A stretch of DNA of 11,731 nt from Campylobacteraceae bacterium (GCA_027011025.1 JALVAU010000073.1:1-11731), one strand, 5' to 3'; positions 1-7,137 are shown, counted from the stretch's first letter. Made by a program: numbers and translations. Notes: a model not told the origin generated them from the letters alone.

Positions 1-1139
<1,139 letters not shown>

Positions 1140-1142
1140 TAT

Positions 1143-1562
1143 ATGTCATCTATCTACTCTAAAATAACTAAAATTAACAAACAAAAAGTAGATAAGATAG
1201 AGAGTGAACTTTTTATTTTAAAATCCAATATCAAAAAGATAAAAGCAGAGATAGCAGATATATACTCATCTATCTCTACCCTAGCAATTCCCAAACAGGG
1301 GGAGTACAAAGAGGTAAATGTCTTCAGAGAGAGAAGAAGATTGTTAAATGCCCAAAAAGAGAGACTTTTATATGATTTGGAAGCAAACAATTCAAATCTA
1401 AAAAAGAAGCAACTAGAGTATAAAAAAGCCAAACTAGAGTATGAAAAGATAAAGCATCTTGAAGAGCAAGAGATAGCCAAAAAGCTTATAAAAATAAAAA
1501 GAGATGAGCAAAAAGAGCTTGATGAAGTATCTAACATGCTTTTTAAAAGGAGTGAGTATTGA
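1143..1562 (+). CDS. FliJ-like flagellar export protein (coiled coil)
   Basis: This 139-residue protein is almost wholly charged alpha-helical coiled coil, rich in Lys and Glu, with no signal peptide or membrane segment. The size and composition fit FliJ, the soluble chaperone and stalk protein that couples the FliI ATPase to the flagellar export gate. Sequence alone would not prove this, because FliJ is very poorly conserved. The stronger argument is position: directly after purA and before a MotE-like gene, as for the H. pylori FliJ homologue HP0256 (recalled from the literature) and its C. jejuni counterpart. ATG at 1143 is the only sensible start. It lies 3 nt after the purA stop and has no clear Shine-Dalgarno, which suggests coupling to purA. 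The stop overlaps the next start by 4 nt. The alternative is an unspecified coiled-coil protein. Confidence 0.7.
   Translation: MSSIYSKITKINKQKVDKIESELFILKSNIKKIKAEIADIYSSISTLAIPKQGEYKEVNVFRERRRLLNAQKERLLYDLEANNSNLKKKQLEYKKAKLEYEKIKHLEEQEIAKKLIKIKRDEQKELDEVSNMLFKRSEY
1545..1561 (+). promoter_or_regulatory. Ribosome binding site that fixes a TTG start
   Basis: The bases AAAAGGAG end 6 nt before TTG at 1559. No ATG or GTG lies nearby in this frame, and starting at TTG preserves the whole signal peptide of the MotE-like protein. The site sits inside the last codons of the FliJ-like gene, so the two are translationally coupled. Confidence 0.7.
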
Positions 1563-2089
1563 AAACAATTTTTTTATTATTATCTTTTGTAATATTTTCT
1601 TATGCACAAAGTGTTGACTGTAACCAAGTCTTTGAGAGTAGAAAATCGGAACTTCTTAAAGATATAGAGAATATAGATGAAGCTAGGCAATCTTTTGAAG
1701 CATTAAAAGCTGCCTCAAATGCACTCTTTGAAAAACAAAGAGCCCACATAAAAGAGGAAAATCAAAAAATTAAAGCTAAAAATTTAGAACTTGAAAAAAA
1801 GAAACAAGAGATAAAAGAGCTCATAGCAAAAAATAAAAAACTTTTAGAAAACATAAAAAATGCAAAAGATGATAAACTGAGTGAAACTTACAGCAAGATG
1901 AAAGATTCCGTTGCAGCATCAGTTCTTGAAGCTATGGATACCGAACAGGCAACTGCTATTATCTTTACACTTCCTGCTAAAAAAATCTCAAAAATATTTG
2001 CTAAAATGGATCCAAAAAAAGCATCACAAATAACACTTCGTCTTCAAAAAGGAGCACCTTTTAATACAGACAGTACTAAAAAACCATAA
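1559..2089 (+). CDS. MotE-like secreted flagellar/motility chaperone
   Basis: This 176-residue protein has an N-terminal signal peptide (residues 1-16, hydrophobic core FLLLSFVIF, likely cleavage after SYA). A long lysine- and glutamate-rich coiled coil follows (about 25-115), then a C-terminal helical domain (about 117-164) with the pattern AxxIIFTLPAKKISKIFAKMDPKKAS. That domain resembles the MgtE_N/FliG-type fold of MotE, a periplasmic chaperone for the stator or scaffold protein MotC in other bacteria. C. jejuni Cj1496c, a periplasmic glycoprotein at the same locus, appears to be the counterpart (from memory). The start is TTG at 1559, overlapping the upstream TGA (TATTGA), with AAGGAG at 1547-1552 placed 6 nt before it. 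The TTG start gives exactly the expected signal peptide. The gene pairs with the FliJ-like gene as a small flagellar unit inside a housekeeping operon. The precise partner is unknown. Confidence 0.72.
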   Translation: MKTIFLLLSFVIFSYAQSVDCNQVFESRKSELLKDIENIDEARQSFEALKAASNALFEKQRAHIKEENQKIKAKNLELEKKKQEIKELIAKNKKLLENIKNAKDDKLSETYSKMKDSVAASVLEAMDTEQATAIIFTLPAKKISKIFAKMDPKKASQITLRLQKGAPFNTDSTKKP

Positions 2090-2098
2090 GCATAAAAA

Positions 2099-2713
2099 AT
2101 GGATTTAATAACCACTTTAACTTTTTTGGGTGCTATATTTATCTTTATGGCAACTCCTGGACCCGGAGTCTTGGCTGTTGTTTCAAGAGCTCTTAGTTCT
2201 GGTTTTTCACATGCCTTTTTTATGTCTATCGGTATGGTTTTAGGGGATATTATTTTCTTGCTGCTTGCTATTTTTGGCTTGAGTGTTATCGCTTCAACAT
2301 ACTCTACAATCTTCACAATTATAAAAATTTTAGGGGGTATATATCTTATCTATCTTGGACTTAGAGTATATATGTCAAAAACATCCCACTTTAACACCGG
2401 TGCAATAAAGAGTAAAAGTTTTATAAATGATTTTATCTCGGGGCTATTTATAACTCTTGGAAATCCCAAAGTTATAGCATTCTATATAGGCTTTTTACCT
2501 ACATTCGTTAACCTCTCAAAGCTAACTTATAAAGATACCTGCCTAGTAGTCTCTCTAGTTCTATCTACTCTATTAATCATACTCATATCATATGCATATT
2601 TTGCATCAAAAGCAAAAACTGCTATAAAAAATCCAAAAATCCAAAATATTGTTAATAAAATATCTGGTGGTGTTATGATGCTTATTGGCGGCTTGTTGAT
2701 TCTAGGTACCTAA
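2099..2713 (+). CDS. LysE/RhtB family amino acid exporter
   Basis: This 204-residue inner-membrane protein has about six hydrophobic segments. It carries the family signature near the N-terminus, FMATPGPGVLAVVSRALSSG (residues 16-35, with PGPG at 20-23), then GGIYLIYLGLRVYMSK (79-94) and the conserved GNPKVIAFYIGFLPTF (121-136). LysE/RhtB proteins export amino acids or derivatives such as lysine, threonine or homoserine lactone by proton exchange. The substrate cannot be told from sequence. ATG at 2099 lies 9 nt after the upstream stop and has only a weak ribosome site (A-rich, no GGAG). From memory, this gene is absent from the equivalent place in C. jejuni, so it looks like an insertion into a conserved operon. 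Its AT-rich composition does not look different from its neighbours. The family call is secure. Confidence 0.9.
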   Translation: MDLITTLTFLGAIFIFMATPGPGVLAVVSRALSSGFSHAFFMSIGMVLGDIIFLLLAIFGLSVIASTYSTIFTIIKILGGIYLIYLGLRVYMSKTSHFNTGAIKSKSFINDFISGLFITLGNPKVIAFYIGFLPTFVNLSKLTYKDTCLVVSLVLSTLLIILISYAYFASKAKTAIKNPKIQNIVNKISGGVMMLIGGLLILGT

Positions 2714-2793
2714 CTAGAAGTAACGATATCAATCCTTGTTAAAATATTTTTGTGACATTTTTCTACATAAACAGATATTTACCTAATTTTAGA

Positions 2794-2799
2794 TAAAAT
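2794..2799 (+). promoter_or_regulatory. Candidate sigma-70 -10 box for the DUF507-carA operon
   Basis: TAAAAT, preceded by TTTTAGA, lies in the 181-base gap between the LysE gene and DUF507, about 96 nt before the ATG at 2895. T-rich runs recur upstream (TTTTTGTG near 2747-2754, ATTTTTCT near 2757-2764, AATTTTAG near 2785-2792). This fits Campylobacterota housekeeping promoters, which usually lack a -35 box and show periodic T-rich stretches instead. A start site near 2805 would place the inverted repeat at 2807-2858 at the very start of the transcript. It is judged by eye only. Confidence 0.45.
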
Positions 2800-2806
2800 A
2801 GATTTG

Positions 2807-2858
2807 TTGCGATATAAGAATGTGTAAAGTTTATGATACATTACTTATATCTTAGCAA
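2807..2858. repeat. Long imperfect inverted repeat in the carA-operon leader
   Basis: The left arm TTGC-GATATAAG-a-ATGT (2807-2823) pairs with the right arm ACAT-ta-CTTATATC-tta-GCAA (2838-2858), giving 16 paired positions with small bulges and a 14-nt loop (2824-2837). It sits just downstream of the candidate -10 box and about 36 nt before the DUF507 start. No U-run follows the stem, so it is not a standard intrinsic terminator. It could be an RNA hairpin in the leader or a DNA operator dyad. Its function is unknown. Confidence 0.6.
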
Positions 2859-2894
2859 GCCTAATGTAAAAAATCTAAATAATAAGGTTGATTG

Positions 2895-3449
2895 ATGAAA
2901 GTCAGATTACCTCATGCACCCTATATTGCAAATAAAATAGCAATTGATATGTTAAATAGTGGTTTCATAAAGTTGCTACAAGGCATTGAGCCTGTCGCCA
3001 AAGTCTCTCAAGATATACTTGAAGCTGATATAAAAAAAGAGATAGCCCTAGAAGAGAGAGTTGATGATATACTAGATGATAATGATGATGAGATAGAGTT
3101 TCGTCAAGTTGATAGAAGAAGTATGTTTTGGCTCATAAAGAAAAAACTAGCGAAAGAGTATGGTGTCATTTTATCTTACGAGGATAGATTTAGTGATGTT
3201 TCACATAGAATACTAGAGAGCCTATGGAAAGAAAATATGATAGACTACTCTGTCTCCGAAAATAGAGTAAAAAATGTCATTTACACCTCTATAGAAAATT
3301 ATCTTGAAAATTTTGAAGGCATTGAAGACGCCGTAGCTGATCAGATAGATAACTACAAAAGAAAATTGATACCGGGTTCAACAGAGTATGATTTGGTATT
3401 TGAAAAACTTTATGAGGAAGAGTTAAAAAGACGAGGTATGGCATTATGA
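2895..3449 (+). CDS. DUF507 family protein (two tandem DUF507-like halves)
   Basis: This is a 184-residue soluble, acidic protein of unknown function. It begins MKVRLPHAPYIANKIAIDML, typical of DUF507, and has no signal peptide or membrane helix. The two halves look like repeats of one unit. Residues about 8-90 (YIANKIAIDML ... EERVDDILDDN ... MFWLIKKKLAKEYG) parallel residues about 100-184 (VSHRILESLW ... ENYLENFEGI ... VFEKLYEEELKRRG). The start is taken as ATG 2895, 7 nt after AAGG at 2884-2887. A TTG directly before it (2892) would add only one Met. The stop overlaps carA in an ATGA junction, so the two are translated together. The same DUF507-carA pairing is found in C. jejuni (Cj1495c-Cj1494c, from memory). 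No biochemical role can be assigned. Confidence 0.88.
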   Translation: MKVRLPHAPYIANKIAIDMLNSGFIKLLQGIEPVAKVSQDILEADIKKEIALEERVDDILDDNDDEIEFRQVDRRSMFWLIKKKLAKEYGVILSYEDRFSDVSHRILESLWKENMIDYSVSENRVKNVIYTSIENYLENFEGIEDAVADQIDNYKRKLIPGSTEYDLVFEKLYEEELKRRGMAL

Positions 3450-4576
3450 ATCTAAAGCCTGTCTGGATATATATAGAAAATGGTATATTTTTAGAAGCAA
3501 AAAGTTTTGGAAGCCAAGGAAGCAGAGTAGGAGAGATAGTGTTTAACACCTCGATGAGTGGATACCAAGAGATTATGAGCGATCCTAGTTATGCAGGTCA
3601 ATTTGTTGTTTTCACTATGCCGGAGATTGGTATAGTTGGTGTAAATGATGATGACATGGAAAGCTTGGGCATACATGCAAGTGGAATGATAATAAGAAAT
3701 TTCAACAAAGAATTTTCAAATTTTAGAGCTCAAAACTCTTTGGACAATTTTCTTCAACAACACGAAGCAATGGGTATCTGTGATATAGACACAAGATATT
3801 TAACTAAAAATATAAGAGACTTTGGCGCTAAAATGATGATAGCCTCTACCGAAATCTCAAATAAAAATGAACTCAAAAAGATATTGGAATCTTTTCCAAA
3901 AATAGAAGAGATGGATTTTATACAAGAAGTTAGCACAAAAGAGAGCTATATACATAAAAACGGAGTTTGGGATAGTGCAAAGTTAAGGTATAAAGAGAGT
4001 ACAAAAAAAGCAGAAAAAAAGATTGTCGTGATAGATTTTGGTGTAAAGAGAAATATTTTGAATGAACTTTGTGAAGTTGGATTTGAAGTAGAAGTGGTAC
4101 CTAGCGAATTTGATCCCGATAGTCTCATAGGCAGATATAAGAACAATGAAATAGATGGCATATTTTTATCAAATGGTCCCGGTGACCCTATGTTTTATAA
4201 AAAAGAGGTAGAAAAAATCAAAAAATTGATAAAAGCAAAGGTTCCTATGTTTGCGATATGCCTAGGACACCAACTCCTAAGCATAGCTCATGGTCACCCG
4301 ACATACAAGCTTGCCTTTGGACAACATGGCGGAAATCATCCGGTAAAAAATCAAAAAAATGCTGTAGTCGAGATAACGGCTCAAAATCACAACTATAATG
4401 TGCCTGATTCCATCTGCTCCATTGCCAAAATAACGCATATCAATCTTTTTGACAACACTATAGAGGGTGTTGATTATCTTGATGAGCCTATATTTTCGGT
4501 ACAACACCATCCCGAAGCAAGTCCCGGACCACATGACAGCAAATATATTTTTAAAGAATTTTTTCAAAATTTATAA
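3446..4576 (+). CDS. carA: Carbamoyl-phosphate synthase small (glutaminase) subunit
   Basis: CarA hydrolyses glutamine and channels ammonia to CarB, which makes carbamoyl phosphate for pyrimidine and arginine synthesis in the cytoplasm. The 376 residues are near the family's usual length. The N-terminal CPSase small-chain domain (about 1-150) contains GEIVFNTSMSGYQEIMSDPS. A class I glutamine amidotransferase domain follows, with FLSNGPGDP near 240, the nucleophile Cys272 in AICLGHQ, and His355 and Glu357 in HHPEAS completing the triad. All catalytic residues are present. The start ATG overlaps the DUF507 stop (ATGA), with GAGGT at 3433-3437 as ribosome site. carB is not in this window, so the subunits are encoded apart or beyond its edge. 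The stop TAA is followed immediately, in the same frame, by the next gene. Confidence 0.97.
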   Translation: MNLKPVWIYIENGIFLEAKSFGSQGSRVGEIVFNTSMSGYQEIMSDPSYAGQFVVFTMPEIGIVGVNDDDMESLGIHASGMIIRNFNKEFSNFRAQNSLDNFLQQHEAMGICDIDTRYLTKNIRDFGAKMMIASTEISNKNELKKILESFPKIEEMDFIQEVSTKESYIHKNGVWDSAKLRYKESTKKAEKKIVVIDFGVKRNILNELCEVGFEVEVVPSEFDPDSLIGRYKNNEIDGIFLSNGPGDPMFYKKEVEKIKKLIKAKVPMFAICLGHQLLSIAHGHPTYKLAFGQHGGNHPVKNQKNAVVEITAQNHNYNVPDSICSIAKITHINLFDNTIEGVDYLDEPIFSVQHHPEASPGPHDSKYIFKEFFQNL

Positions 4577-4591
4577 AAGGGTGTTTTCATA
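4575..4591 (+). promoter_or_regulatory. Ribosome binding site upstream of a probable ATA start
   Basis: AAAAGGG (4575-4581) overlaps the carA stop and lies 7 nt before ATA at 4589. No ATG, GTG or TTG exists in the frame until TTG 4640, which lies inside the first membrane segment and has no good ribosome site close before it. The site therefore argues that translation begins at ATA 4589. Confidence 0.45.
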
Positions 4592-5278
4592 GATACTATT
4601 AATATTTCAACCATAATCATAGTAGCATTTTTAGGAAGCTTGGGACACTGTATCGGTATGTGCGGTGGGTTTATCGTAGCATACAGCAGTTCTAAAATAG
4701 ATACAAAATCATCTAAAACAAGGCAAATCATATCTCATATGTTTTATAGCCTAGGAAGAATTACATCTTATATATTTATAGGTATGATTTCAGGAGCATT
4801 AGGCAATGTTGTCTCTTTTTCCAAAGTATCCATGGGATATTTTTACTTTTTTATAGGTCTGTTTATGGTACTGATGGGTCTATCATTGATGGGAAAAATT
4901 AGATTTCTAACATCTTTGGAATCCTCACTCGCTACCAACCCATTTGTAAAAAAAATATTTTCTTTTTTAATTCACTCAAAAAGCATATACAGCTTTTATG
5001 GCTTAGGTTTATTAAACGGATTCCTCCCTTGTGGTTTAGTTTACTTTTTTGCAGTATCTGCCGCAGCTACCGGTTCAATTTTCTGGGGAGGATTTACTAT
5101 GTTGATATTTGGTCTCTCTACTATGCCAACTCTCCTTGGTTTTGGATATATAGTGGGGTTCTTAAAAGGTAGCAACTTTAGAGAAGTGATGATTAAACTG
5201 GCCTCTATCGTGATTATATTGTATGGTATATATATGTCGTATCTTGGATATATGTCCATCATGAGTAGCCTAAAATGA
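4589..5278 (+). CDS. DsbD_2/TauE-SafE-like membrane protein, probable ATA start
   Basis: This polytopic inner-membrane protein has about 229 residues and six or so hydrophobic segments. Its N-terminal motif is GSLGHCIGMCGGF (Cys21 and Cys25) and a second is NGFLPCGLVYFF (Cys148). This pattern marks the DsbD_2 group, often annotated as 'sulfite exporter TauE/SafE family' and often found near cbb3 oxidase assembly genes. A role in moving copper or reductant for oxidase assembly is inference. The first standard start, TTG 4640, would delete most of the first membrane helix (DTINISTIIIVAFLGS). The frame upstream reads well back to ATA 4589, which has AAAAGGG 7 nt before it, so I place the start there. 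If ATA is not used, the gene starts at 4640 (212 residues) or the base is a sequence error. The 3' end overlaps the kinase start (ATGA). Confidence 0.75.
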   Translation: MDTINISTIIIVAFLGSLGHCIGMCGGFIVAYSSSKIDTKSSKTRQIISHMFYSLGRITSYIFIGMISGALGNVVSFSKVSMGYFYFFIGLFMVLMGLSLMGKIRFLTSLESSLATNPFVKKIFSFLIHSKSIYSFYGLGLLNGFLPCGLVYFFAVSAAATGSIFWGGFTMLIFGLSTMPTLLGFGYIVGFLKGSNFREVMIKLASIVIILYGIYMSYLGYMSIMSSLK

Positions 5279-6375
5279 CTCTAGCCCAATATAAAAATGC
5301 GATAGAGCAGAGCAATATCGTCTCCAAAACAGATATAAATGGAATTATCACTTTTGTAAATGATGAGTTTTGTAAAATTTTTGAGTACTCAAGAGAAGAG
5401 TTAATAGGTAAAAATCACAATATAGTAAGACACCCTGATGTACCAAAAGAGGTCTTTAAAAATCTGTGGGATACAATTCTAGCAAAAAAAACATATAAAT
5501 CTATGGTTAAAAACCTCTCCAAATACGGCAAGACTCTTTATGTCAATACAACTGTAATCCCTATCTTGGATAATAAAGGCTTTATAGAAGAGTTTATAGC
5601 TATCAGGTATGATGTAACCCAAAGCATAGAATTAGCTAAACAGATGCAAGAAAAAGATAGATTTCTGTTTCAACAATCCCGACTTGCTGCTATGGGAGAG
5701 ATGATAGGCAATATAGCTCACCAATGGAGACAACCCCTAAATGAGCTTGGTATCACAGTGTATGAGATGAAAAAACTCTTTCTCTCAAATAAAAAACCGG
5801 ATGAATTTTTACAAAGTTACAAACACTCCAAAGATGTGATTAAAAAAATGTCAAACACAATAGAGGATTTTCGAAACTTTTTCAGCCCAAATAAACAAAA
5901 AGAGCTCTTTTTAGTTAAAGATGCGGTAGAGCATCTTTTAACAATGATGCAAGGGAGTATTTATAAGCATGCTCTACATGTAGAGGTTCAAGACAATAAG
6001 GGGATCCAATTAGATGGATATTTTAATGAATTTAACCAGGTAATACTAAACTTGATAAACAATTCAAAAGATGCCTTTAATCAAAGAAAAATAGAAAATA
6101 GAAAAATCAATATAACCATAGATGCTGATAATAAAAATGCTACTATTTTATACAGCGATAATGCAAAAGGCATAGATGAAAATATAATAGATAAGGTTTT
6201 TGATCCATATTTTACTACAAAACACTCAAGCGAAGGAACAGGTCTAGGACTATATATGAGTGAAATGATAATTCAAAAAAGTATGAAAGGTAGCATAAAA
6301 GTGTATAATAATAAGAGTGGAGCAACTTTTGAAATAAAAATACCCCTGTATAAGGAGAAATACAATGAGCAATAA
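5275..6375 (+). CDS. Soluble PAS-domain sensor histidine kinase
   Basis: This 366-residue protein has no membrane segment, so it senses a cytoplasmic signal. The N-terminal PAS domain (about 8-115) is Aer-like, with Asn29 in FVNDEF, the motif IVRHPDVPKEVFKNLW (50-65) and VKN (78-80). In E. coli Aer, residues of this block take part in FAD binding, so a redox or oxygen-related signal is plausible. Aer's Trp79 appears replaced by Tyr74. The kinase part has the H-box GEMIGNIAHQWRQPLNE with phospho-acceptor His149, the N-box LNLINNSKDA (258-267), the G1-type box DNAKGI (295-300) and GTGLGL (321-326). ATG 5275 overlaps the upstream stop. The kinase stop in turn overlaps the response regulator start, and the pair lies directly before ccoNOQP. 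C. jejuni has a similar uncharacterised pair here (Cj1492c-Cj1491c, from memory). Confidence 0.92.
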   Translation: MTLAQYKNAIEQSNIVSKTDINGIITFVNDEFCKIFEYSREELIGKNHNIVRHPDVPKEVFKNLWDTILAKKTYKSMVKNLSKYGKTLYVNTTVIPILDNKGFIEEFIAIRYDVTQSIELAKQMQEKDRFLFQQSRLAAMGEMIGNIAHQWRQPLNELGITVYEMKKLFLSNKKPDEFLQSYKHSKDVIKKMSNTIEDFRNFFSPNKQKELFLVKDAVEHLLTMMQGSIYKHALHVEVQDNKGIQLDGYFNEFNQVILNLINNSKDAFNQRKIENRKINITIDADNKNATILYSDNAKGIDENIIDKVFDPYFTTKHSSEGTGLGLYMSEMIIQKSMKGSIKVYNNKSGATFEIKIPLYKEKYNEQ

Positions 6376-7039
6376 CTTATCTAGCCTAACAATCCTGTTT
6401 GTTGAAGATGAAAACAGTATAAGAACTGCGCTCAGTAGAGCTATTAGTGATGAATTTGCAAAATTTATAGTCGCAAAAGATGGAAGTGAAGGCTTAAAAA
6501 AGTTTAAAAAATATAAACCTGATATTGTTATTACTGATATTATGATGCCTATCATTGATGGACTAGAGATGTCAAGAGATATTAAAAAAATATCAAGAGA
6601 TACACCAATCGTAGTGCTAAGTGCTTTTAATGAAAAAGATAGACTTATGAGTGCTATAAATATTGGTATTGACAAATATCTCATGAAGCCAATAGATACT
6701 GATGAACTTCTAAGCACTTTAGAGCATATATCGAAAGATATCTTGTCTTTGGGTGATTTGATCGATCTTGGAAGCGGATATACTTTTGATAAAATAGCTA
6801 GAGTTTTAATAAAAGATGGCAAAACAATAACTCTAACAAAAAAAGAGCTTCTTTTCATATCTATTTTAGTGAAAAACATAGGAGCTTATGTACTACATGA
6901 AGAACTAAAAAAGTATGTATGGACAAATAAAAATGTCAGTGATGCTGCTATAAGAACATTTGTGAAGAGAGTCAGAGAAAAAACAAGTAAAAGTTTTATA
7001 AAAAATGTTCCTGGGCTGGGATATAAAATTAATTTATAA
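6365..7039 (+). CDS. OmpR/PhoB-family response regulator
   Basis: This 224-residue DNA-binding regulator is the likely partner of the kinase it overlaps by 11 nt. The receiver domain (about 8-120) has the acidic pocket Glu14-Asp15, phospho-acceptor Asp58 in VITDIMMP, Ser86 and Lys108 in LMKPID, all the residues needed for phosphorylation. The C-terminal winged helix (about 135-224) includes LTKKELLFISILVKN, DAAIRTFVKRVREK as the probable recognition helix, and the ending VPGLGYKI that is typical of OmpR proteins. The ATG at 6365 has AAGGAG at 6352-6357. The gene ends at 7039. The next base opens a set of three 11-bp-spaced repeats in the ccoN promoter, which are good candidates for its binding site. 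Its real targets are not known. Confidence 0.94.
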   Translation: MSNNLSSLTILFVEDENSIRTALSRAISDEFAKFIVAKDGSEGLKKFKKYKPDIVITDIMMPIIDGLEMSRDIKKISRDTPIVVLSAFNEKDRLMSAINIGIDKYLMKPIDTDELLSTLEHISKDILSLGDLIDLGSGYTFDKIARVLIKDGKTITLTKKELLFISILVKNIGAYVLHEELKKYVWTNKNVSDAAIRTFVKRVREKTSKSFIKNVPGLGYKINL

Positions 7040-7068
7040 ATTTAATAATTATTTAATACAAATTTAAT
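7040..7068 (+). repeat. Three ATTTAAT direct repeats with 11-bp spacing
   Basis: ATTTAAT occurs at 7040-7046, 7051-7057 and 7062-7068, each exactly 11 bp after the last. They lie 32 bp before the TATAAT box, roughly -72 to -44 relative to a likely start site. OmpR/PhoB-family regulators typically bind direct repeats spaced about 11 bp, and such a gene ends one base upstream. The alternative is the AT periodicity that replaces a -35 box in Campylobacter-type promoters. Confidence 0.6.
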
Positions 7069-7087
7069 CCTATTAAGCTTTATCGTA

Positions 7088-7105
7088 TTTTTTTTGTACT
7101 ATAAT
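7088..7105 (+). promoter_or_regulatory. Promoter of ccoNOQP: T8 tract and TATAAT box
   Basis: A run of eight T (7088-7095), then GTAC, then a perfect TATAAT at 7100-7105, gives a strong housekeeping-type promoter for this phylum, where a T-rich stretch upstream of the -10 box stands in for the -35. A start near 7112 would give a leader of about 48 nt before the ccoN ATG at 7160. No terminator was seen between the regulator gene and this site, so read-through from upstream is possible. Confidence 0.7.
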
Positions 7106-7113
7106 TCGAGTAA

Positions 7114-7137
7114 TTATGTGATAAATGTGTGACATAA
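7114..7137. repeat. Dyad TTATGT-N12-ACATAA in the ccoN leader
   Basis: A perfect 6-bp inverted repeat with a 12-bp spacer lies between the TATAAT box and the ccoN ribosome site. The location suits a repressor operator or a small leader structure. It does not match the FNR consensus (TTGAT-N4-ATCAA) or a proper CRP site. A short dyad in AT-rich DNA may be chance. Confidence 0.35.

Noticed and set aside
2703..2712. Perfect palindrome TAGGTACCTA at the end of the LysE gene, considered as a terminator
   Set aside because: It has no loop and no following T-run, and consists largely of codons at the gene end. No convincing terminator was found in this gap.
2751..2758. TGTGACAT shared with the ccoN leader (7128-7135), considered as a common regulator site
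   Set aside because: An 8-base match is expected by chance in a sequence of this length and composition, and flanking bases do not agree.
4948..5491. A8 tracts inside the DsbD_2-like gene (4948-4955) and the kinase gene (5484-5491), considered as phase-variable repeats
   Set aside because: Both genes are in frame. Runs of eight A are common in such AT-rich coding sequence, and phase variation in this phylum usually involves longer G or C tracts.
6250..6879. Long open frame of 209 codons on the minus strand, opposite the kinase end and regulator
   Set aside because: It lies opposite two certain genes with all catalytic residues in place, has a low-complexity Ser/Ile/Leu composition typical of antisense frames in AT-rich DNA, and shows no recognisable domain.
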